From an uncultured Lactobacillus sp. (lineage in GTDB: Bacteria; Bacillota; Bacilli; Lactobacillales; Lactobacillaceae): a stretch of 64,000 nt of DNA. The notes under the pieces were generated by a model. The model ran no database searches. It was not told the DNA's origin and worked only from the letters and a program-made list of their open reading frames with translations. The translations under genes and the position numbers were made by a program. Location: the NCBI GenBank assembly GCA_937874185.1, contig CALNAK010000035.1, positions 62,001-126,000 on the forward strand. Reading direction: 5' to 3'. The first letter of the stretch is position 1. Each line of letters opens with the position of its first letter. This document shows, piece by piece, positions 43,262 through 52,057 of this stretch.

Positions 43262-43307
43262 ATCACTATGTCATTAAATGGATAAATCTAATAAATAGGG
43301 TGTAATT

Positions 43308-43517
43308 ATGTCTGAGAAAATCAAGCTAGAAACTGAATTTATAACATTAGGTCAACTCTTAAAAGACGAAGGCGTCATCGCAACTGGTGGCCAAGCCAAG
43401 TGGTTCTTGAGAGAAAATTCAGTGCTCCTTAATGGTGAGCCTGAAGATCGTCGTGGTAAGAAGTTGCGTTCTGGCGACGTAATAGTTGTCGGTGAACAAA
43501 CTTTTGAAATTGCATAA
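43308..43517 (+). CDS. yaaA: S4 domain RNA-binding protein YaaA
   Basis: 69 residues containing one S4 domain (TLGQLLKDEGVIATGGQAKWFL, VLLNGEPEDRRGKKLRSGD). It always sits between dnaN and recF in Firmicutes. Its job is not settled; the S4 fold suggests ribosome or RNA binding. Its stop codon directly abuts the recF start. Confidence 0.9.
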   Translation: MSEKIKLETEFITLGQLLKDEGVIATGGQAKWFLRENSVLLNGEPEDRRGKKLRSGDVIVVGEQTFEIA

Positions 43518-44639
43518 ATGTATGTAAAAGAACTCCAACTTCACAATTACCGTAACTATGAATCCTTACTAGTCGATTTTTCACCCAACATTAATGTTTT
43601 TTTGGGGGAGAATGCTCAAGGCAAGACCAATTTATTAGAGGCTATGTATTTTTTAGCTTTAACGAGAAGTCATCGAACATCAAATGACAAGGATTTAATT
43701 AGATGGGGCAGTGATTTTGCAAGGATCTCTGGTACCGTGATCAAGGATAATTCCAGTCGTTTGAAATTAGACTTGGTCATTAGTAAATCTGGCAAAAAGG
43801 CCAAATTAAATAATTTGGAACAACGAAAATTATCAAGTTATATCGGTAATTTGAACGTTGTCCTTTTTTCGCCAGAGGATCTTTCGATTGTGAAAGGTAA
43901 TCCAGGAATTCGACGCAAATTCATTGATATGGAATTTGGTCAGATGTCTGCGCAGTATTTAAAGACAATGAGTCAATTTCGGTCAGTTTTAAAACAACGT
44001 AATGCATATTTAAAAAAACTTCAGCATCGACAAGCGAAAGATATGATTTATTTGGATGTTTTAACGGATCAGTTTTCAGCGTATTGTGCGGAAGTTGTTT
44101 TTTCGCGTTTGCAATTTTTAAGTAGATTGCAAAAGTACATTGAAAAGATTCATGCAAACATTACAGAAGATCATGAGAAACTAAAAATTGTTTACAATAC
44201 GTTTTTCACAACTGAAGGAAAAACTCTTGAAAATATCTATGATATTTTCAAAGACAATTTTCAAAAAAATTACCAAAAAGAAATTCAACGTGGTGTGACA
44301 CTTTATGGTCCACATCGTGATGATATTAAATTTTTGGTAAATGATAAAAACGTTCAAGATTTTGGTTCCCAAGGTCAACAGCGTTCAGTTGCGTTGAGTT
44401 TAAAATTGGCAGAAGTTGAATTGATCAAGGATCAGGTGGGGGATTATCCAATTCTTTTATTGGATGATGTTTTGTCAGAACTTGATCATAAGCGTCAGAC
44501 TCATTTGTTATCGTCAATCAAGGATGGTATTCAAACGTTTATCACAACCACATCACTTGACGATGTAGATCCCAATTTAGTTAAAAACCCTAACATCTTA
44601 AATATAGATAATGGCAAAGTTCAACAGGAGGAGATTTAA
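43518..44639 (+). CDS. recF: DNA replication and repair protein RecF
   Basis: 373 residues, an SMC-like ATPase that loads RecA at single-strand gaps. Walker A is GENAQGKTNLLEAMYF (about residues 30-45), and the signature and Walker B are in FGSQGQQRSVALSLKLAE and PILLLDDVLSELD. The ATG follows the yaaA stop with no gap, so the two are coupled, and the stop codon overlaps the gyrB start by one base. Confidence 0.97.
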   Translation: MYVKELQLHNYRNYESLLVDFSPNINVFLGENAQGKTNLLEAMYFLALTRSHRTSNDKDLIRWGSDFARISGTVIKDNSSRLKLDLVISKSGKKAKLNNLEQRKLSSYIGNLNVVLFSPEDLSIVKGNPGIRRKFIDMEFGQMSAQYLKTMSQFRSVLKQRNAYLKKLQHRQAKDMIYLDVLTDQFSAYCAEVVFSRLQFLSRLQKYIEKIHANITEDHEKLKIVYNTFFTTEGKTLENIYDIFKDNFQKNYQKEIQRGVTLYGPHRDDIKFLVNDKNVQDFGSQGQQRSVALSLKLAEVELIKDQVGDYPILLLDDVLSELDHKRQTHLLSSIKDGIQTFITTTSLDDVDPNLVKNPNILNIDNGKVQQEEI

Positions 44640-46588
44640 TGGCTGAAGACAGAAAAGCTGAGCTAGAAAAAAGAGAAGCACAAGTCGAAGAATACGATGC
44701 TAGTCAGATTCAAGTTCTTGAAGGACTAGAGGCTGTTCGTAAACGTCCCGGTATGTATATCGGTTCAACTAGTAAACAAGGTTTACACCATCTTGTTTGG
44801 GAAATTATTGATAATGGTATTGACGAAGCTCTAGCTGGTTTCGCTACAAAAATCGAAGTTACTGTTGAGAAAGATAATTCCGTTACTGTTACCGATGATG
44901 GACGTGGTATCCCGGTTGATATTCAAAAGAAGACTGGTAAGCCAGCGCTTGAAACAGTTTATACAATTTTGCATGCCGGTGGTAAATTCGGCGGTGGCGG
45001 ATACAAGGTATCTGGTGGACTTCATGGTGTTGGTGCTTCAGTAGTTAATGCCTTGAGTAGTGAGCTGGATGTTGAAGTTGTCCGTGGTGGTAAAAGATAT
45101 GGTATCGACTTCAAACGTGGCAAGGTCAACAACGCCATGCACGTTTTGGGTGATGCTGGAGAATTTGATCACGGAACTCGTGTTCATTTTGTGCCGGATT
45201 CAGATATCTTTACTGAAACTACCGTTTACGATGACAAAGTTTTAACAACTAGAATTCGTGAACTTGCTTTCTTAAATAAAGGCTTAAAACTTACATTTAC
45301 AGATAAAAGAGCTGAGACAGCTGAAAAATTAGTATTCCATTATGAAGGCGGAATTCAAAGCTACGTTGAATATATGGATAAGGATAAGGAAGTTCTTTTT
45401 GAAGAACCAATTTATCTTGAAGGTTTCCAAGATGGTATTACCGTCGAAGTTGCATTGCAATATACCGATGAATATCACACTAATTTGATGACTTTCGCTA
45501 ATAACATTCATACGTATGAAGGTGGTACCCACGAAGTTGGTTTCAAGACTGCTTTGACACGTGTTATTAACGACTACGCTCATAAAAATAAATTACTAAA
45601 AGATACTGAAAAGTTATCTGGTGAAGATGTTCGTGAAGGTATGACAGCCGTTGTATCTATCAAGCATCCGGATCCACAATTTGAGGGTCAAACAAAGACA
45701 AAACTTGGTAACAGTGACGCTCGTACAATCACTGATAGATTGTTTAGTGAGCATTTCTCTAAGTTCTTGATGGAGAATCCTGATGTTGCTAAGAAAATCG
45801 TTGAAAAAGGTTCTCTTGCTACAAAAGCCCGTTTAGCTGCTAAGCGTGCTCGTGAAGTTACTAGAAAACAAAATGGTTTGGAAATCAGTAATTTGCCTGG
45901 TAAATTAGCTGATAATGCTAGTAAAGATCCAGCAATTTCTGAATTATTTATCGTCGAGGGTGATTCAGCCGGTGGTTCTGCTAAGACTGGTCGTTCACGT
46001 TTGACACAAGCTATTTTGCCTATTAGAGGTAAGATTTTGAACGTTGAAAAAGCTTCAATGGACAAGATTTTAGCTAATGAAGAAATTAGAACCCTATTTA
46101 CCGCTATGGGAATGGGATTCGGTGAAGATTTGGATATTTCAAAGGCTCGTTATCACAAAGTCATTATTATGACCGATGCCGATGTCGATGGTGCCCATAT
46201 CAGAACATTACTTTTGACTTTACTTTACAGATATATGCGTCCGGTCGTTGATGCAGGATATGTTTATATTGCCAAGCCACCTTTGTATCAAGTTCGCCAA
46301 GGTAAGTTGATGCGTTACTTTGATACAGATAAAGAAAAAGATGATTTTGTCGAACAATTACCACCAAAGCCAGAACCAAAGATTCAACGTTACAAGGGTC
46401 TTGGTGAAATGGATGCTGATCAACTTTGGGAAACAACAATGGATCCAGACAAGAGAAGATTGGACCGTGTTAACCTTGATGACGCTATTGAAGCTAACAG
46501 TACTTTCTCAATGTTAATGGGTGACAAAGTTGAACCTAGACGAGAATTCATCGAAGCAAATGCACGTTATGCAGAGGTAGATTACTAG
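44639..46588 (+). CDS. gyrB: DNA gyrase subunit B
   Basis: 649 residues. The GHKL ATPase has EIIDNGIDEALAG, DDGRGIPV and GGLHGVGASVVNALS; the TOPRIM domain has VEGDSAGGSAK and DADVDGAHIRTLLL. It powers the negative supercoiling done with GyrA. The start at 44639 has AGGAGGAG just upstream inside recF. The gene is followed by gyrA after 16 bases. Confidence 0.99.
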   Translation: MAEDRKAELEKREAQVEEYDASQIQVLEGLEAVRKRPGMYIGSTSKQGLHHLVWEIIDNGIDEALAGFATKIEVTVEKDNSVTVTDDGRGIPVDIQKKTGKPALETVYTILHAGGKFGGGGYKVSGGLHGVGASVVNALSSELDVEVVRGGKRYGIDFKRGKVNNAMHVLGDAGEFDHGTRVHFVPDSDIFTETTVYDDKVLTTRIRELAFLNKGLKLTFTDKRAETAEKLVFHYEGGIQSYVEYMDKDKEVLFEEPIYLEGFQDGITVEVALQYTDEYHTNLMTFANNIHTYEGGTHEVGFKTALTRVINDYAHKNKLLKDTEKLSGEDVREGMTAVVSIKHPDPQFEGQTKTKLGNSDARTITDRLFSEHFSKFLMENPDVAKKIVEKGSLATKARLAAKRAREVTRKQNGLEISNLPGKLADNASKDPAISELFIVEGDSAGGSAKTGRSRLTQAILPIRGKILNVEKASMDKILANEEIRTLFTAMGMGFGEDLDISKARYHKVIIMTDADVDGAHIRTLLLTLLYRYMRPVVDAGYVYIAKPPLYQVRQGKLMRYFDTDKEKDDFVEQLPPKPEPKIQRYKGLGEMDADQLWETTMDPDKRRLDRVNLDDAIEANSTFSMLMGDKVEPRREFIEANARYAEVDY

Positions 46589-46604
46589 AGAGGATGGCAA
46601 TTTA

Positions 46605-49175
46605 ATGGCAGATCATAGAATAGAAAATGTTAACTTGACAGAAGTCATGAAGAATTCCTTCGTTGACTACGCTGCCAGTGTTATCGTGTCACGTGCGCTA
46701 CCTGACGTTCGTGATGGTCTAAAACCAGTTCATCGCCGTATTCTTTATGGTATGAACGAATTAGGTGTAACGCCTGACAAACCTTACAAGAAGAGTGCTC
46801 GTTTTGTTGGTGACATCATGGGTAAATATCACCCCCATGGGGATTCAGCTATTTACGAATCTATGGTAAGAATGGCGCAGGATTTCAGTTATCGTTATCC
46901 ATTGGTTGATGGACATGGTAACTTTGGATCAATTGATGGTGATCCACCTGCCGCTATGCGTTATACCGAAGCTCGTATGAGTAAGATGGCGGTTGAAATG
47001 TTGCGAGATATCAACAAAGATACTGTTGATCTTGTTCCTAACTACGATGGTGAAGAAAAAGAACCAATGGTTTTACCAGCTAGATTCCCTAACCTTTTGG
47101 TTAATGGTGCAACTGGTATCGCCGTTGGTATGACAACTAATATTCCATCACATAACTTGAAAGAAGTTATTGATGCATTACACATTTTGATGAGAAATCC
47201 TGATGCAACAGTAGCTGACTTAATGAAAGTTATTCCTGGACCTGATTTTCCAACTGGTGGTATTATCATGGGCCGTTCTGGTATCAGAAAAGCTTATGAG
47301 ACTGGTAAAGGAACAATCATTCTTCGTGCTAAAGTTGACATCGTTACGAAGAAGAGTGGTGCTGAACAAATCATCGTTACCGAACTTCCATACATGGTCA
47401 ATAAAGCTCGTCTTGTTGAAAGAATTGCTGAATTGGCACGTGAAAAGAAGCTTGAAGGTATCACTGATTTGAACGATGAATCAGATCGTGAAGGTATGCG
47501 TATCGTTATCGATCTTCGTCGTGATATGAGTGCCTCAGTTGTCTTGAACAACCTTTACAAATTAACTCAACTTCAAATTTCATATGGTATCAACATGGTT
47601 GCCATCGTTGGTAAGACACCACGAGTATTTACTTTAAAGGGTGTACTTGTTGAATACTTGAAACATCAAGAAGTTGTTATTAGAAGAAGAACTGAATTTG
47701 AATTGAAACGTGCTAAAGCGCGTGCTCATATTCTTGAAGGTTTAAGAATTGCTTTGGATCATATTGATGAAATCATCAAAATTATCCGTGGTTCAGAAAC
47801 TTCAGTTATTGCTAAACAAACTTTGATGGATAGTTACAAACTATCTGACAAACAATCACAAGCTATCCTTGATATGCGTTTGGTTCGTTTGACAGGTTTG
47901 GAACGTGATAAGGTTGAGGCTGAATATCAAGATCTTCTAGTAAAAATCGCTGATTATGAGGACATTTTGGCTAAGCCAGAACGTGTTGATAAGATTATTT
48001 ATGATGAATTGCTAGAAATTCAAGAAAAATTCGGTGATCCAAGAAGAACTGAAATTCGTGCTAGTGAAGTTGCTAACATCGAAGATGAAGATCTTATTGA
48101 AGAAGAAAATATCCTAATCGTTTTGACACATAATGGATACATCAAACGTTTATCTGCTGATGAATTCCGTGTTCAAAATCGTGGAGGCCGTGGTGTCCAA
48201 GGAATGGGTATTCATGATGATGATTTCATTGAACAAATGATTTATACATCAACACATGACCGTCTCTTGTTCTTTACCAACGCTGGTAAGGTATATCGTA
48301 TCAAGGGCTACGAAGTCCCTGAATATGGCCGTACAGCTAAAGGAATCCCCGTTATCAACCTTCTAAACATTGAGAAGGGTGAAAAGATTGAGACTGTTAT
48401 TAATGTCGATAGGGATGTTGACCGTGATAACTCATTCTTATTCTTCGTTACTAAGTATGGAACTGTTAAACGTACACCAGTTAATGACTTTGCTAACATC
48501 AGACATTCTGGTTTACGTGCAATCACACTTAAAGACGAAGATGAACTTAACAATGTTTTCCTAACTGACGGTAGTAAAGTTATCGTTATCGGAACTCACA
48601 AGGGTTATGCCGTAACATTTAAGGAAAGCGATGTTCGTCCTATGGGAAGAACTGCTGCCGGTGTTCGTGGTATCAAACTTCGTGAAGAAGATTATGTTGT
48701 TGGTTCTTCAATCGCCGAAGAAGGTCAAGAAATCTTAACTATCTCTGAAAAGGGTTATGGTAAGAGAACTTCTGTCAGTGAATATCCAGTCAAAGGTCGT
48801 GGTGGTAAAGGTATCAAGACTGCTAATGTTACCGAAAAGAATGGGCCAATCGCTGGTTTGACTATTGTTAATGGTGATGAAGATATCATGTTGATCACTG
48901 ATAAAGGTGTCATGATTCGTTTCGACGTGCAAAGCGTTTCACAAACAGGTCGTGCCACACTTGGTGTCAGATTGATCAAGGTTGATGATTCTTCAATCGT
49001 TTCAACTATGGCTAAAATTGCCGATGATTCAGAAGATGAAGATTCAGATTCTGAATCTGATACAGAAACAAACCCAGATACAACAACTGATACTGGAGAT
49101 ACAAACGTTGATTCTGATTCAAATGATGACTCTACTGACGATTCATCTGACGACGATAATACAGATAATGAATAA
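46605..49175 (+). CDS. gyrA: DNA gyrase subunit A with an acidic C-terminal tail
   Basis: 856 residues. The active-site tyrosine lies in AAMRYTEARMSKMA (about residue 124), and the quinolone-resistance region reads HPHGDSAIYESM with serine and glutamate at the usual sensitive positions. The beta-pinwheel carries the GyrA-box QNRGGRGVQGM. The last 50 residues or so are almost only Asp, Glu, Ser, Thr and Asn, an acidic disordered tail longer than in many GyrA proteins. Such tails can modulate DNA wrapping. AGAGGA precedes the ATG. Confidence 0.98.
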   Translation: MADHRIENVNLTEVMKNSFVDYAASVIVSRALPDVRDGLKPVHRRILYGMNELGVTPDKPYKKSARFVGDIMGKYHPHGDSAIYESMVRMAQDFSYRYPLVDGHGNFGSIDGDPPAAMRYTEARMSKMAVEMLRDINKDTVDLVPNYDGEEKEPMVLPARFPNLLVNGATGIAVGMTTNIPSHNLKEVIDALHILMRNPDATVADLMKVIPGPDFPTGGIIMGRSGIRKAYETGKGTIILRAKVDIVTKKSGAEQIIVTELPYMVNKARLVERIAELAREKKLEGITDLNDESDREGMRIVIDLRRDMSASVVLNNLYKLTQLQISYGINMVAIVGKTPRVFTLKGVLVEYLKHQEVVIRRRTEFELKRAKARAHILEGLRIALDHIDEIIKIIRGSETSVIAKQTLMDSYKLSDKQSQAILDMRLVRLTGLERDKVEAEYQDLLVKIADYEDILAKPERVDKIIYDELLEIQEKFGDPRRTEIRASEVANIEDEDLIEEENILIVLTHNGYIKRLSADEFRVQNRGGRGVQGMGIHDDDFIEQMIYTSTHDRLLFFTNAGKVYRIKGYEVPEYGRTAKGIPVINLLNIEKGEKIETVINVDRDVDRDNSFLFFVTKYGTVKRTPVNDFANIRHSGLRAITLKDEDELNNVFLTDGSKVIVIGTHKGYAVTFKESDVRPMGRTAAGVRGIKLREEDYVVGSSIAEEGQEILTISEKGYGKRTSVSEYPVKGRGGKGIKTANVTEKNGPIAGLTIVNGDEDIMLITDKGVMIRFDVQSVSQTGRATLGVRLIKVDDSSIVSTMAKIADDSEDEDSDSESDTETNPDTTTDTGDTNVDSDSNDDSTDDSSDDDNTDNE

Positions 49176-49183
49176 AAATTAAT

Positions 49184-49248
49184 CGTTTCTGCGTAATTTG
49201 ATTATGTATTCCTCAAGAGGGTACGTGTCAGGCAGAAACGTTTTTTAT
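49184..49248 (+). terminator. gyrA terminator with a long loop
   Basis: CGTTTCTGC (49184-49192) pairs with GCAGAAACG (49232-49240), followed by six T. The loop is 39 bases. Confidence 0.7.
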
Positions 49249-49324
49249 TTAAAGTAGTTCTAGTAATTGTAGTGGGTTTATGATAAAATCATAATTTGTG
49301 AGTATAAAATGCAGTTAATTTATG

Positions 49325-49366
49325 CTCCTTGTTCCATTAATGGAACCACTAGACCATAAGGAGGTG
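49325..49366 (+). promoter_or_regulatory. Candidate S6:S18 autoregulatory leader of rpsF
   Basis: CTCCTT (49325-49330) can pair with AAGGAG of the rpsF Shine-Dalgarno sequence. The stem GTTCCAT/ATGGAAC lies inside, and the strand between holds ACCACTAGACC. Leaders that bind the S6-S18 complex are known in front of rpsF in Firmicutes. The fit to the published consensus was not tested. Confidence 0.45.
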
Positions 49367-49374
49367 TACAGTCC

Positions 49375-49671
49375 ATGACTGAAGCACATTACGAAATCAC
49401 ATATATCATCAAACCTGATATTGAAGAAGACGCAAAGAAGGTATTAATCGATCGTTACGATAAGATTCTTACTGACAACGGCGCCAAAGTAATCGAATCA
49501 AAAGACTGGGAAAAGAAACGCTTAGCATACGAAATTGCTAACTACAAAGAAGGTATCTACCATATTGTTAAGGCAGATGCTGAAAACGATGCAGCAATTA
49601 ACGAATTTGACCGTCTTTCAAAGATCGATGACAGCATTCTTCGTCATATGATCATTAGACGTGAAAACTAG
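49375..49671 (+). CDS. rpsF: 30S ribosomal protein S6
   Basis: 98 residues starting MTEAHYEITYIIKPDIEEDA and containing KRLAYEIANYKEGIYH, the conserved S6 core. It binds 16S rRNA together with S18. It is first in the rpsF-ssb-rpsR operon, with AAGGAGGTG 9 bases upstream of the ATG. Confidence 0.98.
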   Translation: MTEAHYEITYIIKPDIEEDAKKVLIDRYDKILTDNGAKVIESKDWEKKRLAYEIANYKEGIYHIVKADAENDAAINEFDRLSKIDDSILRHMIIRREN

Positions 49672-49674
49672 TTT

Positions 49675-49690
49675 TGTTTCACGTGAAACA
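49675..49690. promoter_or_regulatory. parS chromosome-segregation site
   Basis: TGTTTCACGTGAAACA is a perfect 16-base palindrome and a full match to the parS consensus TGTTNCACGTGAAACA bound by ParB (Spo0J). It sits in the 37-base gap between rpsF and ssb, about 8 kb from the origin. Confidence 0.9.
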
Positions 49691-49708
49691 ATTTAAGGAG
49701 GCAGATTA

Positions 49709-50290
49709 ATGATTAATAGAGTAGTTCTAGTTGGACGCCTGACACGTGACCCTGAATTGAAATACACTGCCAATGGAGCGGCTGTTGCTAGCTTTACGGT
49801 TGCTGTAAATCGATCATTTACGAATGCTCAAGGAGAGCGTGAAGCCGATTTTATCAATTGTGTTATTTGGAGAAAGGCTGCCGAGAACTTTTCAAACTTC
49901 ACTAATAAAGGTTCACTTGTTGGAATTGATGGACGTCTTCAAACACGTTCATATGAAAATCAACAAGGCCAAAGAGTTTATGTAACTGAGGTAGTTGTTG
50001 AAAACTTCTCATTACTTGAATCTCGTTCTGAAGCTGAGAGAAGAAATTCTGGTAGTTCCAATAATTCTTCAAATCAATCATCTAACTATAATCGACCAAG
50101 TCAATCAAATCAGTCTCCATTTGGTGGGAACAATAGTAACCAGCAAAATGGTAACAATAACCAACCAAGCAATAACAATAGTAATAACAGCAACAATAAT
50201 CAATCTAACAATTCAAACAACAATATGAGTGATCCATTTGCTGACAACAGTAAACCGATCGACATATCTGATGATGATTTACCATTTTAA
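49709..50290 (+). CDS. ssb: Single-stranded DNA-binding protein
   Basis: 193 residues. The OB fold begins MINRVVLVGRLTRDPELKYT and ends near residue 110. A Gln/Asn/Ser-rich linker of about 70 residues follows, and the acidic tip DDDLPF at the end recruits repair and replication proteins. It lies between rpsF and rpsR as usual, with AAGGAGG 8 bases upstream. The Asn-rich linker is long and biased, as in many lactobacilli. Confidence 0.98.
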   Translation: MINRVVLVGRLTRDPELKYTANGAAVASFTVAVNRSFTNAQGEREADFINCVIWRKAAENFSNFTNKGSLVGIDGRLQTRSYENQQGQRVYVTEVVVENFSLLESRSEAERRNSGSSNNSSNQSSNYNRPSQSNQSPFGGNNSNQQNGNNNQPSNNNSNNSNNNQSNNSNNNMSDPFADNSKPIDISDDDLPF

Positions 50291-50319
50291 AATTAAAAAT
50301 ATAGAAGGGAGCATTTATA

Positions 50320-50556
50320 ATGGCCCAACAAAGAAGAGGCGGACGTAGAAGACGTAAAGTTGACTTCATCGCTGCTAACCATATCGAATACATCGACTAC
50401 AAGGATACAGACTTACTTAAGAGATTTATCTCAGAACGTGGTAAAATCCTACCTAGACGTGTTACTGGTACAAGTGCTAAGAACCAAAGAATGCTTACAA
50501 TCGCTATCAAGCGTGCAAGAATCATGGCTCTATTACCATTCGTTGCTGAAGACTAA
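50320..50556 (+). CDS. rpsR: 30S ribosomal protein S18
   Basis: 78 residues, basic, with RRGGRRRRKVDFIAANH and the core DTDLLKRFISERGKILPRR. It binds S6 on the 30S platform. It is the last gene of the operon, with GAAGGGAG upstream, and is followed by a strong terminator. Confidence 0.98.
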   Translation: MAQQRRGGRRRRKVDFIAANHIEYIDYKDTDLLKRFISERGKILPRRVTGTSAKNQRMLTIAIKRARIMALLPFVAED

Positions 50557-50570
50557 TTCTTTTGCAATTT

Positions 50571-50605
50571 AAAAAGACTACTTTTGAGAGTAGTCTTTTT
50601 TTTTT
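50571..50605 (+). terminator. rpsF-ssb-rpsR operon terminator
   Basis: AAAAAGACTACT pairs with AGTAGTCTTTTT around a short loop, followed by more T. Confidence 0.92.
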
Positions 50606-50621
50606 GCCCTTTTTTCTTGGG

Positions 50622-50771
50622 GTTGCCGTCTTCCACAAAAATTGGAATTTGGCTGGAACGTAGTGGGCACGACTTGGAACTAATTCCAAGCTCGGCCTTT
50701 TTCTAACCTGATTTCGTCAGCTAAGAAAAAATTCACTACTTAGCCAATTCCAATTTTTGTTCCAGACTGGA
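50622..50771 (+). repeat. Covarying intergenic hairpin repeat, family A copy 3
   Basis: The outer arms here are AAAAATTGGAATTTGGCT and AGCCAATTCCAATTTTT; GTAGTG pairs with CACTAC. CTTGGAA/TTCCAAG and CTGA/TCAG hairpins lie inside. It is about 15 bases shorter than copies 1 and 2 in the middle. Between it and 50920 I see only an isolated DnaA-box match, TGTGGATAA at 50825-50833. Confidence 0.75.
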
Positions 50772-50919
50772 TCACGTTAAAGTAGTTTGCATTACTTCTG
50801 TAATTAAGTTTTATTTATAAACAATGTGGATAAGTTATCTGGTATATAAAGAAATTATTTAAACTGCTTCGTGTGAAAACGTTTTATTTATTCTACGGTA
50901 GAACATCCCTACCAAACTC

Positions 50920-50991
50920 AAAAAGTCATATATATTTGACATAAGTCTTAAATGGTTATATCATTTAGATGTCAAATATATATGACTTTTT
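50920..50991. promoter_or_regulatory. Perfect 23-base inverted repeat containing the XRE promoter
   Basis: The left arm (50920-50942) and right arm (50969-50991) are exact reverse complements of 23 bases, separated by 26 bases. TTGACA (50936-50941) and TATCAT (50959-50964), 17 bases apart, form a near-consensus promoter, so transcription starts near 50971 at the right arm. The palindrome is probably an operator. For read-through from rpsR it would also act as a terminator, because the right arm ends in T. Confidence 0.75.
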
Positions 50992-51016
50992 TAAAAACAG
51001 AAATGAAGGACGGATA

Positions 51017-51226
51017 ATGAATCAAGTTCGTAAATATCGTCGGGAACAAAAATTATCACAGATTGCATTAGCTGAAAAAATTGGTGTTGCTCGTCAGACG
51101 ATTAATCTAATTGAGAATGATAAATATAATCCTTCATTAGATTTATGTCTGAAATTGGCTTGGGCATTGAAGACTGATTTGAATACACTTTTTTGGAGGG
51201 ATAAAGATGAAGGTAAAATGGAGTGA
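51017..51226 (+). CDS. XRE family HTH regulator, small
   Basis: 69 residues, essentially one helix-turn-helix of the Cro/C1 type: MNQVRKYRREQKLSQIALAE, then KIGVARQTINLIEND and KYNPSLDLCLKLAWAL. It resembles YozG/YvaO-like regulators. ATG 51017 has GAAGGA 6 bases upstream. An ATG at 50969 lies at or before the transcription start and is rejected. It overlaps the following membrane protein gene by 20 bases, a common pairing in lactic acid bacteria in which the small regulator controls its own operon. Confidence 0.88.
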   Translation: MNQVRKYRREQKLSQIALAEKIGVARQTINLIENDKYNPSLDLCLKLAWALKTDLNTLFWRDKDEGKME

Positions 51227-51752
51227 TCGAATCATTAAATGGTTCTTTGGGATACCAGGGATAGTTGATGAACGGATTAAGGTAGAGATAGGTCGTGCAT
51301 CTATTAAAGCTTTAATCGGTATATTTATTTTTGAATTGGTTTTTAACGATATTATAATTACGATTGCTATGAGCGGTCGTATCACTGACTTCGAATCTTT
51401 TTTCTATATTACAACTCTTATTCAAATATTAGCGATTCTTTCGATAATTGCTATGTTTACGATAATAGTGTTAAGACATCGTGGAGTAATTAGTGAAGAA
51501 GTATCCTCTGAAGGTAAAAATCAGGCAATCAATAGAATTAGGAACAAATGGTTGCGACTGGCTCCAATCGGTTTTATAATATTTTGGCTGCTGAATACTA
51601 GCCTTAATATTGAAAACCAAAACTTTTTTAAAGTTATGTTTAGTTTGAAGGAGATAGTTGGTGCATTGATTTTCAGTATTATATTTTTCCCCATGATGTA
51701 TTTCTATGAAAAAGGGAATATTCACGTAATTAAAGATGATAATAATGATTAA
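51207..51752 (+). CDS. Four-helix membrane protein paired with the XRE regulator (DUF3278-like)
   Basis: 181 residues with four hydrophobic segments at about residues 33-52, 66-90, 112-132 and 148-167, and a charged loop near 93-112. The tail is hydrophilic (IHVIKDDNND). Size and pairing with a small XRE regulator suggest the DUF3278 group, but I am not certain. It overlaps the regulator gene, and its ribosome site AGGGATAAAG lies inside it. The function is unknown; regulation of the pair through the upstream palindrome is likely. Confidence 0.65.
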   Translation: MKVKWSDRIIKWFFGIPGIVDERIKVEIGRASIKALIGIFIFELVFNDIIITIAMSGRITDFESFFYITTLIQILAILSIIAMFTIIVLRHRGVISEEVSSEGKNQAINRIRNKWLRLAPIGFIIFWLLNTSLNIENQNFFKVMFSLKEIVGALIFSIIFFPMMYFYEKGNIHVIKDDNND

Positions 51753-51757
51753 CAGAG

Positions 51758-51838
51758 CAAGACAGAACACGTTCGTTATCTGAGCATAAATGTAAATATA
51801 CGGTAACTCGATTTTGGGTTACCGTATATTTTGGATTA
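51758..51838 (+). repeat. Terminator-like dispersed repeat, family C copy 2
   Basis: The hairpin AAATATACGGTAACTC with GGGTTACCGTATATTT (51794-51832) has the same GATTTT loop as copy 1 but different stem bases that changed in pairs. It can terminate the XRE-membrane protein operon. The rest of the gap to 52057 holds only the gdpP leader, with TGATAAAAT as a probable extended -10 near 52021-52029. Confidence 0.7.
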
Positions 51839-52057
51839 AGCGAAGTGAAGTTGTGTTTTGTCCCGGCATCTACGCGGTAAGTTTAAGTAACAGTCATATC
51901 AATTTCTTTATTATTTTATTAATAATGTAGTGTGAAAAAGACATCAGTAAAGCTTTTTATTTCAGTAACTTCTACACGAAAATTCAGATAACATATTATG
52001 CGGAAAGAACATGTCGGCTGTGATAAAATTAAGAGGTATATCTAAGAGGGGACTAAT

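Noticed and set aside
50825..50833. Second origin at the isolated DnaA box
   Set aside because: A single box with no cluster or unwinding element; probably chance, or at most a minor regulatory site.
50969..51016. Earlier start of the XRE regulator at 50969
   Set aside because: It sits within the palindrome at or before the predicted transcription start and has no ribosome site; 51017 has one.
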